Assembly: GCA_963770315.1 (NCBI GenBank)
Contig: CAVYPC010000002.1
Span: forward strand, 2,776,677-2,840,676
DNA length: 64,000 nt
Direction: 5' to 3'
Source: VRUE01 sp963770315
Lineage (GTDB): Bacteria > Actinomycetota > Thermoleophilia > Solirubrobacterales > 70-9
Of this stretch, positions 19,633-28,490 are shown one piece after another. The position numbers were made by a program, and so were the translations under genes. The notes beneath the pieces were generated by a model that made no database searches, had not been told where the DNA came from, and saw only the letters and a program-made list of their open reading frames with translations. How positions within the stretch are numbered: position 1 is the stretch's first letter; each line of letters opens with the position of its first letter.

Positions 19633-19661
19633 TGACGGGATGGGACTTACGATTGCCGCAG

Positions 19662-21272
19662 ATGAGCGAGCGCAGGCTCAAGCACTGGGGGTGGGGGTAC
19701 GAGGACCAGGCGCCTTCGCGGAAGGAGCTGGAGGAGGCCGCTGCCGGGATCAGGGAGCGGTTTGGGTTTGGGGGCGAGGTCGAGGAGCCTGTTTCTCTCG
19801 ATGCCGTCGAGGTGCGGGCGCCTCGGTTGAAGGCGCCTGGAGGAATGGGCGACCTGTTCATCGATGAGAAGTACGAGCGGGTGTCGCGGGCGCTGGGAAA
19901 GGCTTATCGGGACGTGGTGCGGGGGTTCCGGGGGGAATTCGAGAACCCACCCGATCTCGTCGCGCTTCCCCGCGACGAGTCGGAGATCGAGACCGTCCTG
20001 AGCTGGGCAGAGGCGGAGGGGGCGGCAGTTATCCCCTTCGGCGGCGGGACCAGCGTGGTCGGCGGGGTCGAGGGGCGGCTCGGAGATCGGCCCTTCGTCT
20101 CGCTCGACCTACGGCGGCTGGACCGGGTGCTCGAGGTCGATGCCGAGTCGATGGCGGCGCGGATCCAGGCCGGCGCCACCGGGCCGCACTTGGAGGAGCA
20201 GCTGCGTGAGCACGGGCTGACGCTCCGGCACTTCCCCCAGTCGTTCGAGTACTCGACCCTGGGCGGTTGGATCGCCACTCGGGCCGGCGGGCACTTCGCC
20301 ACCCTCTACACCCACGTCGACGACCTGGTCGAGTCGGTGCGGGCGATCACCCCGCGCGGCCTCTGGGAGAGCCGGCGACTGCCGGGCTCGGGTGCAGGGC
20401 CCTCGCCGGACAGGGCGCTGATCGGCTCCGAGGGGATCCTCGGCGTGATCGGCGAGGCCTGGATGCGGGTGCGGCCGCGCCCCGAGTTCAAGGTCTCCTG
20501 CGGGGTCGAGTTCGACGATTTCCTCGCCGCGGCCGGTGCCGTGCGCGAGATTTCCCAGTCGGGCCTCCACCCGAGCAACTGCCGCCTGCTCGACGCGGTC
20601 GAGGCGGGCATGACCGGGGCGGGCTCGGGCGAGAAGAGCCTGCTCGTCCTCGGCTTCGAGTCGGCCCACCATCCGGTTGTGGCGCCGATGGAGCTGGCGC
20701 TGGCGATCGCCCGCGAGCACGGCGGCGTGCCGGGCGAGGTACGGGGGAGCGGTGGCGACGGCGAGCCCCCCGGCGCGGTCGGCGCCTGGCGCAGCGCTTT
20801 TCTCCTCGCTCCATATCTGCGCGACACGTTCGTCGCCTGCGGCGTGCTCTCGGAGACCTTCGAGACGGCGATCACCTGGGACCGCTTCGAGGCGTTCCAC
20901 GCGACGGCGATGGATGCCGTACGGCGCAGGGTCGCCGAGGTCTGTGACGCACCCGACGACGGCCCGGGCGCACCCCGGATCAGCTGCCGCTTCACCCACG
21001 TCTACCCCGACGGCCCTGCTCCCTACTTCACCGTCATGGCCCCCGCCGTGCGCGGCGGAGAGGTCGAGCAGTGGGACGAGATCAAGGTCGCTGCCGCCGA
21101 GGCGGTGATCGAGGGTGGCGGCACGATCACCCACCATCACGCCGTGGGCCGCGACCACCGCCCCTGGTACGACCGCCAGCGCCCGGCTCCGTTCGCCGCT
21201 GCGCTGCGGGCGGCCAAGGCCGAGCTAGACCCAGCCGGGATCCTGAACCCGGGCGTGCTGATCGACCCGTAG
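19662..21272 (+). CDS. FAD-binding oxidase, alkylglycerone-phosphate-synthase-like
   Basis: A 536-residue VAO-type flavoprotein. The FAD domain has VIPFGGGTSVVGGVEG (about 124-139). HFPQSFEYSTLGGWIATRAGG, GSEGILGVIGEAWMRVRP and the C-terminal ITHHHAVGRDHRPW (about 488-501) are hallmarks of the alkyldihydroxyacetone-phosphate synthase branch, which swaps the acyl chain of acyl-DHAP for a fatty alcohol to make ether lipids. Simple glycolate-oxidase-type dehydrogenases lack this set. ATG 19662 is chosen because the homology starts MSERRLKHWGWG; the longer upstream frame runs through the palindromes. Confidence 0.8.
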   Translation: MSERRLKHWGWGYEDQAPSRKELEEAAAGIRERFGFGGEVEEPVSLDAVEVRAPRLKAPGGMGDLFIDEKYERVSRALGKAYRDVVRGFRGEFENPPDLVALPRDESEIETVLSWAEAEGAAVIPFGGGTSVVGGVEGRLGDRPFVSLDLRRLDRVLEVDAESMAARIQAGATGPHLEEQLREHGLTLRHFPQSFEYSTLGGWIATRAGGHFATLYTHVDDLVESVRAITPRGLWESRRLPGSGAGPSPDRALIGSEGILGVIGEAWMRVRPRPEFKVSCGVEFDDFLAAAGAVREISQSGLHPSNCRLLDAVEAGMTGAGSGEKSLLVLGFESAHHPVVAPMELALAIAREHGGVPGEVRGSGGDGEPPGAVGAWRSAFLLAPYLRDTFVACGVLSETFETAITWDRFEAFHATAMDAVRRRVAEVCDAPDDGPGAPRISCRFTHVYPDGPAPYFTVMAPAVRGGEVEQWDEIKVAAAEAVIEGGGTITHHHAVGRDHRPWYDRQRPAPFAAALRAAKAELDPAGILNPGVLIDP

Positions 21273-21300
21273 AGGCTCCTCCGGGAGTTACCCTGAGAGG

Positions 21301-21471
21301 GTGACTTCTCCAGACAAAAAGCCGAAATCGGATCCCTGGCGGCTCAACGAGGATGTACGGCGAAGGCGATTGAGGGAAGACGCTCGTCGTCCACTTTCGG
21401 TCAACCTGGCCGAGACCGTCGCGTTGAGCGAATTCTTTTCGACGTTTGCGGGAAGCGCGCGGAAGGCTTGA
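21301..21471 (+). CDS. Small conserved-looking protein before nucleotidyltransferase gene
   Basis: A 56-residue basic protein starting at GTG 21301 (MTSPDKKPKSDPWRLNED), rich in Arg/Lys in its first half and ending PLSVNLAETVALSEFFSTF. It is preceded by a GAG-rich stretch and its TGA overlaps the next start (TTG 21468) by four bases, arguing for a real coupled gene. Its place directly before an AbiEii/MNT-type nucleotidyltransferase suggests a partner protein, but I do not recognise a family. Confidence 0.55.
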   Translation: MTSPDKKPKSDPWRLNEDVRRRRLREDARRPLSVNLAETVALSEFFSTFAGSARKA

Positions 21472-21966
21472 CCGCCGAGCCATTCCGACTGCAGGCGCTG
21501 CTCGGGCGATTGGTTGAGGCCAATGTTCGCTTTGTGCTCGTCGGGGGGTTGGCGGTGGGGGCTTGGGGATATGTGCGCGGGACCAAGGATGTTGACGTCG
21601 TGCCGGATCCCGCCACGGAGAATCTGGAGCGGCTTGCCGAGCTGCTTCGCGAGCTGAACGGCCAGGTCGAGGTGGGGAAGCGTCATCTCACCGCCGACGC
21701 CATCCCTACCTTCCTCAGGACCGGTGACCGTACGCTGGTCGCGACTGAGTTGGGTCCAGTCGATGTTCTGCAGGGCTTGCCGCAGATCCCATCGTTTGCC
21801 GTGCTCGACGCCCAGGCGAAGGACGTCGACATCGGCGGTCTGTGCGTGCGCGTCTGCTCGTTTGAGCATCTGCTCGAAGATGAAGCGATCCAGTGAGCGC
21901 CCGCGAGACCGAGACGACCTGGAATCGCTGGAAGCCGCCCAGCAGAGCGAGGATTGGGAGGACTGA
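21468..21966 (+). pseudogene. AbiEii/MNT-type nucleotidyltransferase with C-terminal frameshift
   Basis: The frame from TTG 21468 encodes a nucleotidyltransferase-like domain: FVLVGGLAVGAWGYVRGTKD then VDVV provides the GG...DxD metal-binding pattern. It stops at 21896 after VCSFEHLLEDEAIQ. In the +1 frame the sequence continues MKRSSERPRDRDDLESLEAA to 21966, which is the normal C-terminal motif of this family. Four bases (21876-21879) lie between the HLL codons and that ATG where three are expected, so one inserted base broke the frame. Full length would be about 165 residues. It could be a decaying gene or a sequencing error. Confidence 0.7.
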
Positions 21967-21999
21967 CTCCCGGCAGCGCTACCCTCCCGCGACCACTTC

Positions 22000-22944
22000 A
22001 TGGAAACGATCACCTCAGAGCATCCGGCAATACCCGCGGAGCCGGCCAGTGGCGCCCCGGCTGTGCCCCGGCGCTCTCCGCTGCGCGCGGCGATCAAGAC
22101 CGGGAGGCCGCAGGAGTGGATCAAGAACACCTTCGTCTTCGCCGGGTTGCTCTTCTCGGGCAAGTTCAACCAGCCGCACGAGGTGCTGGAGGCCTTCCTC
22201 ACCTTCGTCGCCTTCTGCTTCATCTCCAGCGCCGGCTACTACGTCAACGACCTGATCGACGTCGAGCTTGACCGCAAGCACCCGAAGAAGCGCTTCCGGC
22301 CGCTCGCCGCCGGCGAGCTCTCCGAGCGCACGGCGATGACGATCGCCCCGGGGCTGGCGATCGTGGCGATCGCGCTCGCCTTCGGCACCGTCAACTGGGA
22401 AGTCGGCCTGATGGTCGTCGGCTACGGGATCGCCCAGATGGCCTACAGCCTCGGCCTCAAGCAGATCGTGATCGTCGACGTGATGACGCTCGCCGGCCTC
22501 TTCATCCTGCGGGTGGCGGCCGGTGCGGTGGCCGTGGACGCCCACGCCTCGGAATGGCTGCTCCTCTGCACCGGCATGGTCGCCCTCTTCCTGGGTGTGA
22601 CCAAGCGGCGCCAGGAGGCGGTCTCCGAGCTGCACCAGGGCACCAGCAGCCGCCCTGTGCTCGAGCACTACTCGCTCCCCTTTCTCGACCAGATGGTCGC
22701 CATGGTCACCACCGGCACCGTGATCAGCTACTCGATCTACGCGGTCAACTCGCCGATCATCGGCAACAAGATGATGTGGACGATTCCCCCGGTGGTCTAC
22801 GGCATCTTCCGCTACCTCTACCTGATCTATGACCGCGCTGACGACCGCTCCACCGCCTCGATGGTCGCCGAGGACAAGGGAATGATCGTCGCGGGGGCGA
22901 TCTGGATCGTCACCGCCTTCGCCCTGCTCTACATCTTCAAGTAG
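22000..22944 (+). CDS. UbiA family, decaprenyl-phosphate phosphoribosyltransferase-like
   Basis: A 314-residue integral membrane prenyltransferase with about eight hydrophobic segments. The Asp-rich motif NDLIDVELDRKHPKKRFRP is the form seen in Rv3806c, which joins phosphoribose to decaprenyl phosphate on the way to DPA, the arabinose donor for mycobacterial walls. The 40-residue N-terminus is polar. KTGRPQEWIKNTFVFAGLLF also fits that subfamily. Without neighbouring DprE1/DprE2 or arabinosyltransferases in view, the exact acceptor is an inference. Confidence 0.82.
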   Translation: METITSEHPAIPAEPASGAPAVPRRSPLRAAIKTGRPQEWIKNTFVFAGLLFSGKFNQPHEVLEAFLTFVAFCFISSAGYYVNDLIDVELDRKHPKKRFRPLAAGELSERTAMTIAPGLAIVAIALAFGTVNWEVGLMVVGYGIAQMAYSLGLKQIVIVDVMTLAGLFILRVAAGAVAVDAHASEWLLLCTGMVALFLGVTKRRQEAVSELHQGTSSRPVLEHYSLPFLDQMVAMVTTGTVISYSIYAVNSPIIGNKMMWTIPPVVYGIFRYLYLIYDRADDRSTASMVAEDKGMIVAGAIWIVTAFALLYIFK

Positions 22945-22951
22945 CGGCGGC

Positions 22952-23260
22952 TCAGGAACCGACCGGCAGGTTCGAGAGCAGCTCGGTCTTGCCGCCGCGC
23001 TGGAACTGGAGGTCGATCGTCTCGTCCTTGCGGTAGGTGCCGAAGAGCCCCAGGTACATCGCCAGCCAGCGGCCGGTGCCGACCTTCTCCTTGACGATCT
23101 CGCGGGTGAAGACGATCTCCCCGGCGCGGACGTTGTAGTCGCTGCCCTCGCGCTGCTCGACCCCGTTGACGAAGACGGCATATGGAGCTTCGGCTCCAGC
23201 CGGCAGCTTCACCCGCCGCCCGGCGGCGTAGCTGCCCTTCGGTATCTCGGTCTCGGTCAT
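22952..23260 (-). CDS. Hypothetical protein
   Basis: A 102-residue soluble protein without signal peptide or membrane segment. The N-terminal half (GSYAAGRRVKLPAGAEAPY, VFVNGVEQREGSDYNVRAG) looks like a small beta domain; the C-terminal half is charged (LDLQFQRGGK-like) with TGRWLAMYLGLFGTYRKDET in between. I do not recognise the family. It ends 7 bases from the convergent prenyltransferase gene and has a 38-base palindrome (C1) just upstream of its ATG, between it and the next minus-strand gene. Confidence 0.6.
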   Translation of the reverse strand: MTETEIPKGSYAAGRRVKLPAGAEAPYAVFVNGVEQREGSDYNVRAGEIVFTREIVKEKVGTGRWLAMYLGLFGTYRKDETIDLQFQRGGKTELLSNLPVGS

Positions 23261-23274
23261 GGTTGGGAGGTGGT

Positions 23275-23312
23275 TGGCGAGTTTCCGTCCTCTTAAGGGG
23301 GCTAACTCGCCA
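23275..23312. repeat. Palindromic element C1
   Basis: A 38-base element with TGGCGAGTT and AACTCGCCA as perfect 9-bp ends. A 38-base relative lies at 51652-51689 between nuoI and nuoH; the two share TGGCG.GTTTCCGTCCT and a GGGG..TAA.TCGCCA end. Both copies exactly fill gaps between minus-strand genes. Confidence 0.7.
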
Positions 23313-23313
23313 G

Positions 23314-23659
23314 TTACCGACCTTCCAGAGTCTCCCGCACGAGGTCAAAGGGCGTGTCGTGGTCGGTCGGGTCGAGCTCCTCGCGCACCACGCCGCCGCG
23401 GAAGGGCACGAACGTCCCGTCCCCGCGCACGTCAATGCCGGCGACGGGCCTTCGCAACAGCCCCTTGCCGGATAGCTGCAGCCGGGCGTGGACCTGCTGC
23501 TCGGGCCCGAAGTCCCGCAGCGAGGAGACCGACTTCACCGGCCCCTCCGCACGGATGGCAAGCGCCCGCTCCCGCATCGCAGCCACCGCCTCGCCAAGCT
23601 CCTCAAAGCTCTCATGCTCAACGTCGGATCCGTGCCGGATCGTCAATTTCCAGCTCACG
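23314..23659 (-). CDS. Hypothetical protein
   Basis: A 114-residue protein from GTG 23659 (VSWKLTIRHGSDVEHESFEE). The longer frame to 23727 would run into palindrome G1 and is unlikely. The sequence alternates short strands and a helix (LGEAVAAMRERALAIRAEG), ending with a polar region containing GIDVRGDGTFVPFRGG. No membrane segment, signal or catalytic motif is visible, and I do not recognise the family. Its stop lies two bases from element C1. Confidence 0.55.
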
Positions 23660-23683
23660 CGAGCAGCGTACGCGTACCGGGCT

Positions 23684-23811
23684 GAGGGGTCGGGGGTCGT
23701 CCCGATGGAGCCTCGCGAAGCGGGCACCGCAGAGTGACTCTAGCCGCGAAGCGGCAGCGAATTCGTGAGCGAAGCGAACATAGGCTCGAGCGGGGCGACC
23801 CCCGACCCCTC
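23684..23811. repeat. Palindromic element G1
   Basis: Arms 23684-23704 and 23791-23811 are 21-bp inverted repeats with one mismatch. The 86-base interior holds GCCTCGCGAAGCGG, CCGCAGAGTGA and GCCGCGAAGCGG, with small GCGAAGCG-type hairpins. The same blocks, reversed, occur at 27420-27482, next to the IS481 copy, with different arms. G1 lies 7 bases downstream of the gltA stop, so it may terminate gltA. Confidence 0.8.
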
Positions 23812-23818
23812 TTGCTCG

Positions 23819-25222
23819 CTACGCGCCGCGCCGCGGCCGTTTGGGCCTGCGCGCAGGGGGCCCGACGATTTTCTCCGGCCCCTCGCGCTCGGCGAGAGGC
23901 ACGTACTGGCGCTCGCGATGGCCTGTGTATATCTGTCGGGGCCGGGCGATCTTCTGTTCGGGATCGTCCTTCATCTCCATCCACTGCGATACCCAGCCGG
24001 CCGTGCGGGGGATGGCGAAGATCACCGTGAACATCTCGGTCGGGACGCCGAGCGACTCGTAGATGATCCCCGAGTAGTAGTCGACGTTGGGGTAGAGCTT
24101 GCGCGAGGTGAAGTACTCGTCCTCGAGCGCGCGTTTCTCCAGCTCGCGGGCGATCTCGACCAGCGGGTTGTACTCGGTCGCCTCGAAGACCTCGTCCATG
24201 TGCTGCTGGATGATCCGCGCCCGCGGGTCGTAGTTCTTGTAGACGCGGTGGCCGAAGCCCATCAGTTTCTCTTCGCGGTTCTTCACCCGCTCGAGGAAAT
24301 CGGGGATGTTCTCGGCCGAGCCGATCCGCCGCAGCATCCGCAGCACCGCCTCGTTGGCGCCGCCGTGCAGCGGCCCGTAGAGCGCCGCGACGCCGGCCGC
24401 CACCGCCGAGTAGGGGTCGACGTCGGAGGAGCCGACGCCGCGCACCGCGTTGGTCGAGCAGTTCTGTTCGTGGTCGGCGTGGAGGATGAAGAGCACGTCG
24501 AGCGCCTTCGAGAGGGCCGGCTTCGGCACGTGCTTGGCTTCGGTCTTCTTGAACATCATCGAGAGGAAGTTCTCGGCGAAGTTGAGGTCGTTGTCCGGGT
24601 AGACGTAGGGCAGCCCCATGTTGTGCCGGTAGGAGAAGGCGGCCAGGGTCGGCACCTTGGCGATCAGCCGTACCGCGGCCATGTAGCGCTCTTCGGGATC
24701 TTCGGTGTGCTTGGCGTCCGGGTAGAAGGTCGAGAGCGCCCCGACCCCCGCCAGCAGCATCCCCATCGGGTGGGCGTCGTAGCGGAAGCCCTCGAAGAAC
24801 TGCTTCAGATCCTCGTGGACGAAGGTGTGGTGGACGATGTCGTAAGTCCAGCGGTCAAGCTGGGGCCCGGTTGGCAGCTCGCCGAAGATCAGCAGGTAGG
24901 CGACCTCGAGGAAGCTGGAGCGCTCGCAGAGCTGCTCGATCGAGTAGCCGCGGTGTTCGAGGATGCCGACCTCGCCGTCGATATAGGTGATCGCCGAGCG
25001 GCAGGAGGCCGTGTTGGTGAATGCCGGGTCGAAGGACAGCATCCCGAATTCCCCCTCGTCGACTTTGATCTGGCGCAGGTCCATCGCCCGGACCGTGCCG
25101 TCGACGATCGGCAGCTCATAGGTCTGCCCGGTGCGGTTGTCGGTGACCGCGAGGCTCTCCGAGCCGGTGGCCGGCCCGCCGTCGGTTCCTACGTCGCTGA
25201 TCTGCTGCTCGGTGGCCATCAC
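23819..25222 (-). CDS. gltA: Citrate synthase
   Basis: Condenses oxaloacetate and acetyl-CoA to citrate, the entry step of the TCA cycle. The 467-residue protein has the active-site regions LYGPLHGGANE, MGFGHRVYKNYDPRA and a late FAIPRTAGWVSQW substrate-binding segment, the type II (hexameric) layout. The C-terminus (GPPARRPKRPRRGA) is unusually basic. Start is GTG 25222 or ATG 25219, the latter with GAGGGG before it. acnA and kgd are 11-14 kb away, so three consecutive TCA steps are nearly clustered. Confidence 0.96.
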   Translation of the reverse strand: MMATEQQISDVGTDGGPATGSESLAVTDNRTGQTYELPIVDGTVRAMDLRQIKVDEGEFGMLSFDPAFTNTASCRSAITYIDGEVGILEHRGYSIEQLCERSSFLEVAYLLIFGELPTGPQLDRWTYDIVHHTFVHEDLKQFFEGFRYDAHPMGMLLAGVGALSTFYPDAKHTEDPEERYMAAVRLIAKVPTLAAFSYRHNMGLPYVYPDNDLNFAENFLSMMFKKTEAKHVPKPALSKALDVLFILHADHEQNCSTNAVRGVGSSDVDPYSAVAAGVAALYGPLHGGANEAVLRMLRRIGSAENIPDFLERVKNREEKLMGFGHRVYKNYDPRARIIQQHMDEVFEATEYNPLVEIARELEKRALEDEYFTSRKLYPNVDYYSGIIYESLGVPTEMFTVIFAIPRTAGWVSQWMEMKDDPEQKIARPRQIYTGHRERQYVPLAEREGPEKIVGPPARRPKRPRRGA

Positions 25223-25319
25223 CCCTCCTCGAGCTCGGTGTCGACTGGAGCGCCCAGTATCGCAGCTTGAATCGCCCGGCCTGTGACGGTTCCGAGAAGC
25301 CGAGCCGCCTCTCCCGGCA

Positions 25320-26249
<930 letters not shown>

Positions 26250-26342
26250 TCTTCGGGCAGGGTATCGGGGGTCGGGTGCGCCCCGAAGTACGCCGCACCG
26301 GGGGTCCGGGTGTGCCCCGCCAGGGTGCCTATGTCGCCTAGC

Positions 26343-27410
26343 TGTAATTCCTAAGCACGTTGTTCATCCGGACCTCCTTGGAGGCTGGGGGTGTCGAAGC
26401 CACCCAGATCCAAGGAGGACACCGGATGAAGCTGCACGCTAACGCGCCCCTCGGCCCGAAGGGCAGGGCGGTTATGGCCCGTCGGGTTGTTGAGGGCGGG
26501 CTCACGCTCGCGGAGGCGGCCGAGGCCGCCGGAGTGAGCGTGAGAACCGCGGGCAAGTGGGCACGCCGCTACCGCACCGAAGGTGAGGCTGGAATGTTGG
26601 ATCGGAGCTCGGCTCCCGGCACGGTTCACAACGCCACACCCCTCGATCGCGTCGAGGCGATTGCCGCGCTGCGGCGCCTGCGGCTCACGGGCCCTGAGAT
26701 CGCGGAGGTGCTGGAGATGGCGACCTCGACCGTCTCCGCCGTGCTGACTCGGATCGGGCTGGGCAAGCTCAGCCGGCTCGCACCACCCGAGCCGGTGCGC
26801 CGCTATGAGCGCCGGCGCCCCGGCGAGCTGATCCACATCGACGTCAAGAAGCTCGGGCGGATCGTCGGCGGTGCAGGCCACAGGGTCATCGGCCATCCGG
26901 GAGGCCGGAAGCAAACCAAGATCGACGGCTCGGGCATACGCCGCAACCAGGCGGGTTGGGAGCGGGTGCATGTCTGCGTCGATGACGCCACGCGCCTGGC
27001 CTACGTCGAGGTTCTGCCCGACGAAAAGGCCGACACGGCGATCGGCTTCCTCGAGCGCGCCATCGCCTTCTATCGCTCTCACGGGATCGTGGTCGAGCGA
27101 CTGATGACCGACAACGGCTCTCCCTATCGCTCCACTGCCCATGCCTTGGCCTGTCGCTCGCTGGGCATAAAGCACCTGCGCACTCGGCCCTACCGGCCCC
27201 AGACCAACGGCAAGGCCGAGCGCTTCATTCGCACGATGTTGAGCGAGTGGGCCTACGCCGCCGTCTACGGCAGCTCAGCCGAGAGGGCCGCGGCCCTCTC
27301 GGGGTGGATCGAGCGCTACAACTTCAAGCGAAGACACGGCGCCCTCGGTCACCGGCCGCCTATTGAGCGGCTACGGGAACTGAACGGGAACAACGTGGCT
27401 GGGAATTACA
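26343..27410 (+). mobile_element. IS481-family insertion sequence, complete, with target duplication
   Basis: 1068 bp. Terminal inverted repeats begin TGTAATTCCTAAGCACGTTG (left) and TGTAATTCCCAGCCACGTTG (right, reversed). CCTAGC is duplicated at 26337-26342 and 27411-27416. IS481 of Bordetella is known to insert at NCTAGN with a 6-bp duplication, which matches exactly. One intact transposase gene is inside. The insertion lies in a palindromic element, so it probably harmed no gene. Confidence 0.92.
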
Positions 27411-27415
27411 CCTAG
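26426..27415 (+). CDS. IS481 family transposase
   Basis: A 329-residue DDE transposase. The N-terminal helix-turn-helix (LAEAAEAAGVSVRTAGKWAR) is followed by a second DNA-binding region and an RNase H-fold core: D in ELIHIDVKKLG, D in MTDNGSPYRS and E in RPQTNGKAERFIRTM. Start ATG 26426 follows AAGGAGG (26413-26419). The stop TAG (27413-27415) lies outside the right inverted repeat, within the duplicated target CCTAGC, so the host target supplies the stop codon. The gene looks intact and potentially active. Confidence 0.93.
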   Translation: MKLHANAPLGPKGRAVMARRVVEGGLTLAEAAEAAGVSVRTAGKWARRYRTEGEAGMLDRSSAPGTVHNATPLDRVEAIAALRRLRLTGPEIAEVLEMATSTVSAVLTRIGLGKLSRLAPPEPVRRYERRRPGELIHIDVKKLGRIVGGAGHRVIGHPGGRKQTKIDGSGIRRNQAGWERVHVCVDDATRLAYVEVLPDEKADTAIGFLERAIAFYRSHGIVVERLMTDNGSPYRSTAHALACRSLGIKHLRTRPYRPQTNGKAERFIRTMLSEWAYAAVYGSSAERAAALSGWIERYNFKRRHGALGHRPPIERLRELNGNNVAGNYT

Positions 27416-27542
27416 CGGCGACGATGTTTGTCCGCTTCGCGGCTGAATCACTCTGCGGAGCCGCTTCGCGAGGCACCTGTCGAGGCACACCCGGACCCCC
27501 GGTCCCGAGGCCACAATGCCCATGCGACTATGGTTCTCCGCC

Positions 27543-28490
27543 GTGAAGGCGATTCAGATCGAGGAGTTCGGCGGGCCTGAGGTGCTCGAGTACCGCGATG
27601 TAGGGGACCCCGTTGCCGGTGAGGGGGAGGTCGTCGTCGAGGTTGCGCGGAGCGGGATCAATTTCGCCGATACGCACGCGACCCGCAACGACTACTTGGC
27701 CGAGCAGCAGCTGCCGCTGATCCCCGGCGGGGAGATCAGTGGGCGCACTGCCGATGGGCAGCGGGTCGCGGCGCTCCTGGGCGGCGGGGGCTATGCGGAG
27801 AAGGTCGCCGTGCCCGAGGGATTCCTCATTCCCGTCCCCGACGAGGTCGACGACGACCAGGCGGCGGCGCTCCTGCTGCAGGGCATCACCGCGATGGCGC
27901 TGGTGCGCCGCTGCGCGCGCATCGAGCCCGGCGAGACGCTGCTGGTCGAGGCCGCGGCCGGCGGTACCGGCTCGCTTGCGGTCCAGCTCGGCAAGCGGGC
28001 CGGGGCGAGGGTGATCGGCCTTGCCTCCAGCGAGGAGAAGCGGGCCCTGGTCGAGCGGCTGGGCGCGGATGCGACCGTCGACTCGCGCGCCGAGAACCTC
28101 AAGGAGGCGATCCTCGCGGCCAACGGCGGCGAGCGCGTCGACGCGGTCCTCCACATGAGCGGCGGCGATGCCTTCGACGCCGAGCTCTCGGCTCTGGCCC
28201 CGCTGGGTCGGATGGTCGTCTTCGGCATCGCCTCCCGCGAGCAGCGCGAGGTTTCCACCGCCGCCCTGCTGCGCGGGTCCAAGGCGGTGATCGGCTTCTG
28301 GCTGATCCACCTGATGGCGCGTCGCAAGGAGGTCGCCCCGATGATCGGCGAACTGCTCGCCGGTGTCGCCGGCGGCGAGCTCCAGGTGAACGTCGGCGAG
28401 GTCTACCCGCTGTCGGAGGCGGCCCGCGCCCACGAAGACATAATCGGTCGCCGCACGTCCGGCAAGCTGTTACTGGACCCATCGAAGTGA
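27543..28490 (+). CDS. Zinc-independent quinone oxidoreductase-like MDR protein
   Basis: A 315-residue medium-chain dehydrogenase/reductase of the quinone oxidoreductase type, using NADPH to reduce quinones or enones. EFGGPEVLEYRDVGDP and EVARSGINFADTH open the catalytic domain, and AAAGGTGSLAVQLGK is the nucleotide-binding motif (an AxxGGxG variant). Zinc-binding cysteines are absent. GTG 27543 is chosen since homology begins VKAIQIEEFGG. Its stop overlaps the helicase start by four bases. Confidence 0.85.
   Translation: MKAIQIEEFGGPEVLEYRDVGDPVAGEGEVVVEVARSGINFADTHATRNDYLAEQQLPLIPGGEISGRTADGQRVAALLGGGGYAEKVAVPEGFLIPVPDEVDDDQAAALLLQGITAMALVRRCARIEPGETLLVEAAAGGTGSLAVQLGKRAGARVIGLASSEEKRALVERLGADATVDSRAENLKEAILAANGGERVDAVLHMSGGDAFDAELSALAPLGRMVVFGIASREQREVSTAALLRGSKAVIGFWLIHLMARRKEVAPMIGELLAGVAGGELQVNVGEVYPLSEAARAHEDIIGRRTSGKLLLDPSK

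Larger units (their letters stand above)
26297..27503. repeat. Palindromic element G2, split by the IS481 insertion
   Basis: Arms 26297-26316 and 27484-27503 are perfect 20-bp inverted repeats now 1.2 kb apart. Inside them, GCCTATGT (26327-26334) on the left, and CCGCTTCGCGGCTGAATCAC, CTCTGCGG and CCGCTTCGCGAGGC on the right, are the pieces of the G1 core in order. Removing the IS and one copy of its CCTAGC duplication restores one continuous element. The arms differ from those of G1 except for G-rich parts. Confidence 0.8.
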
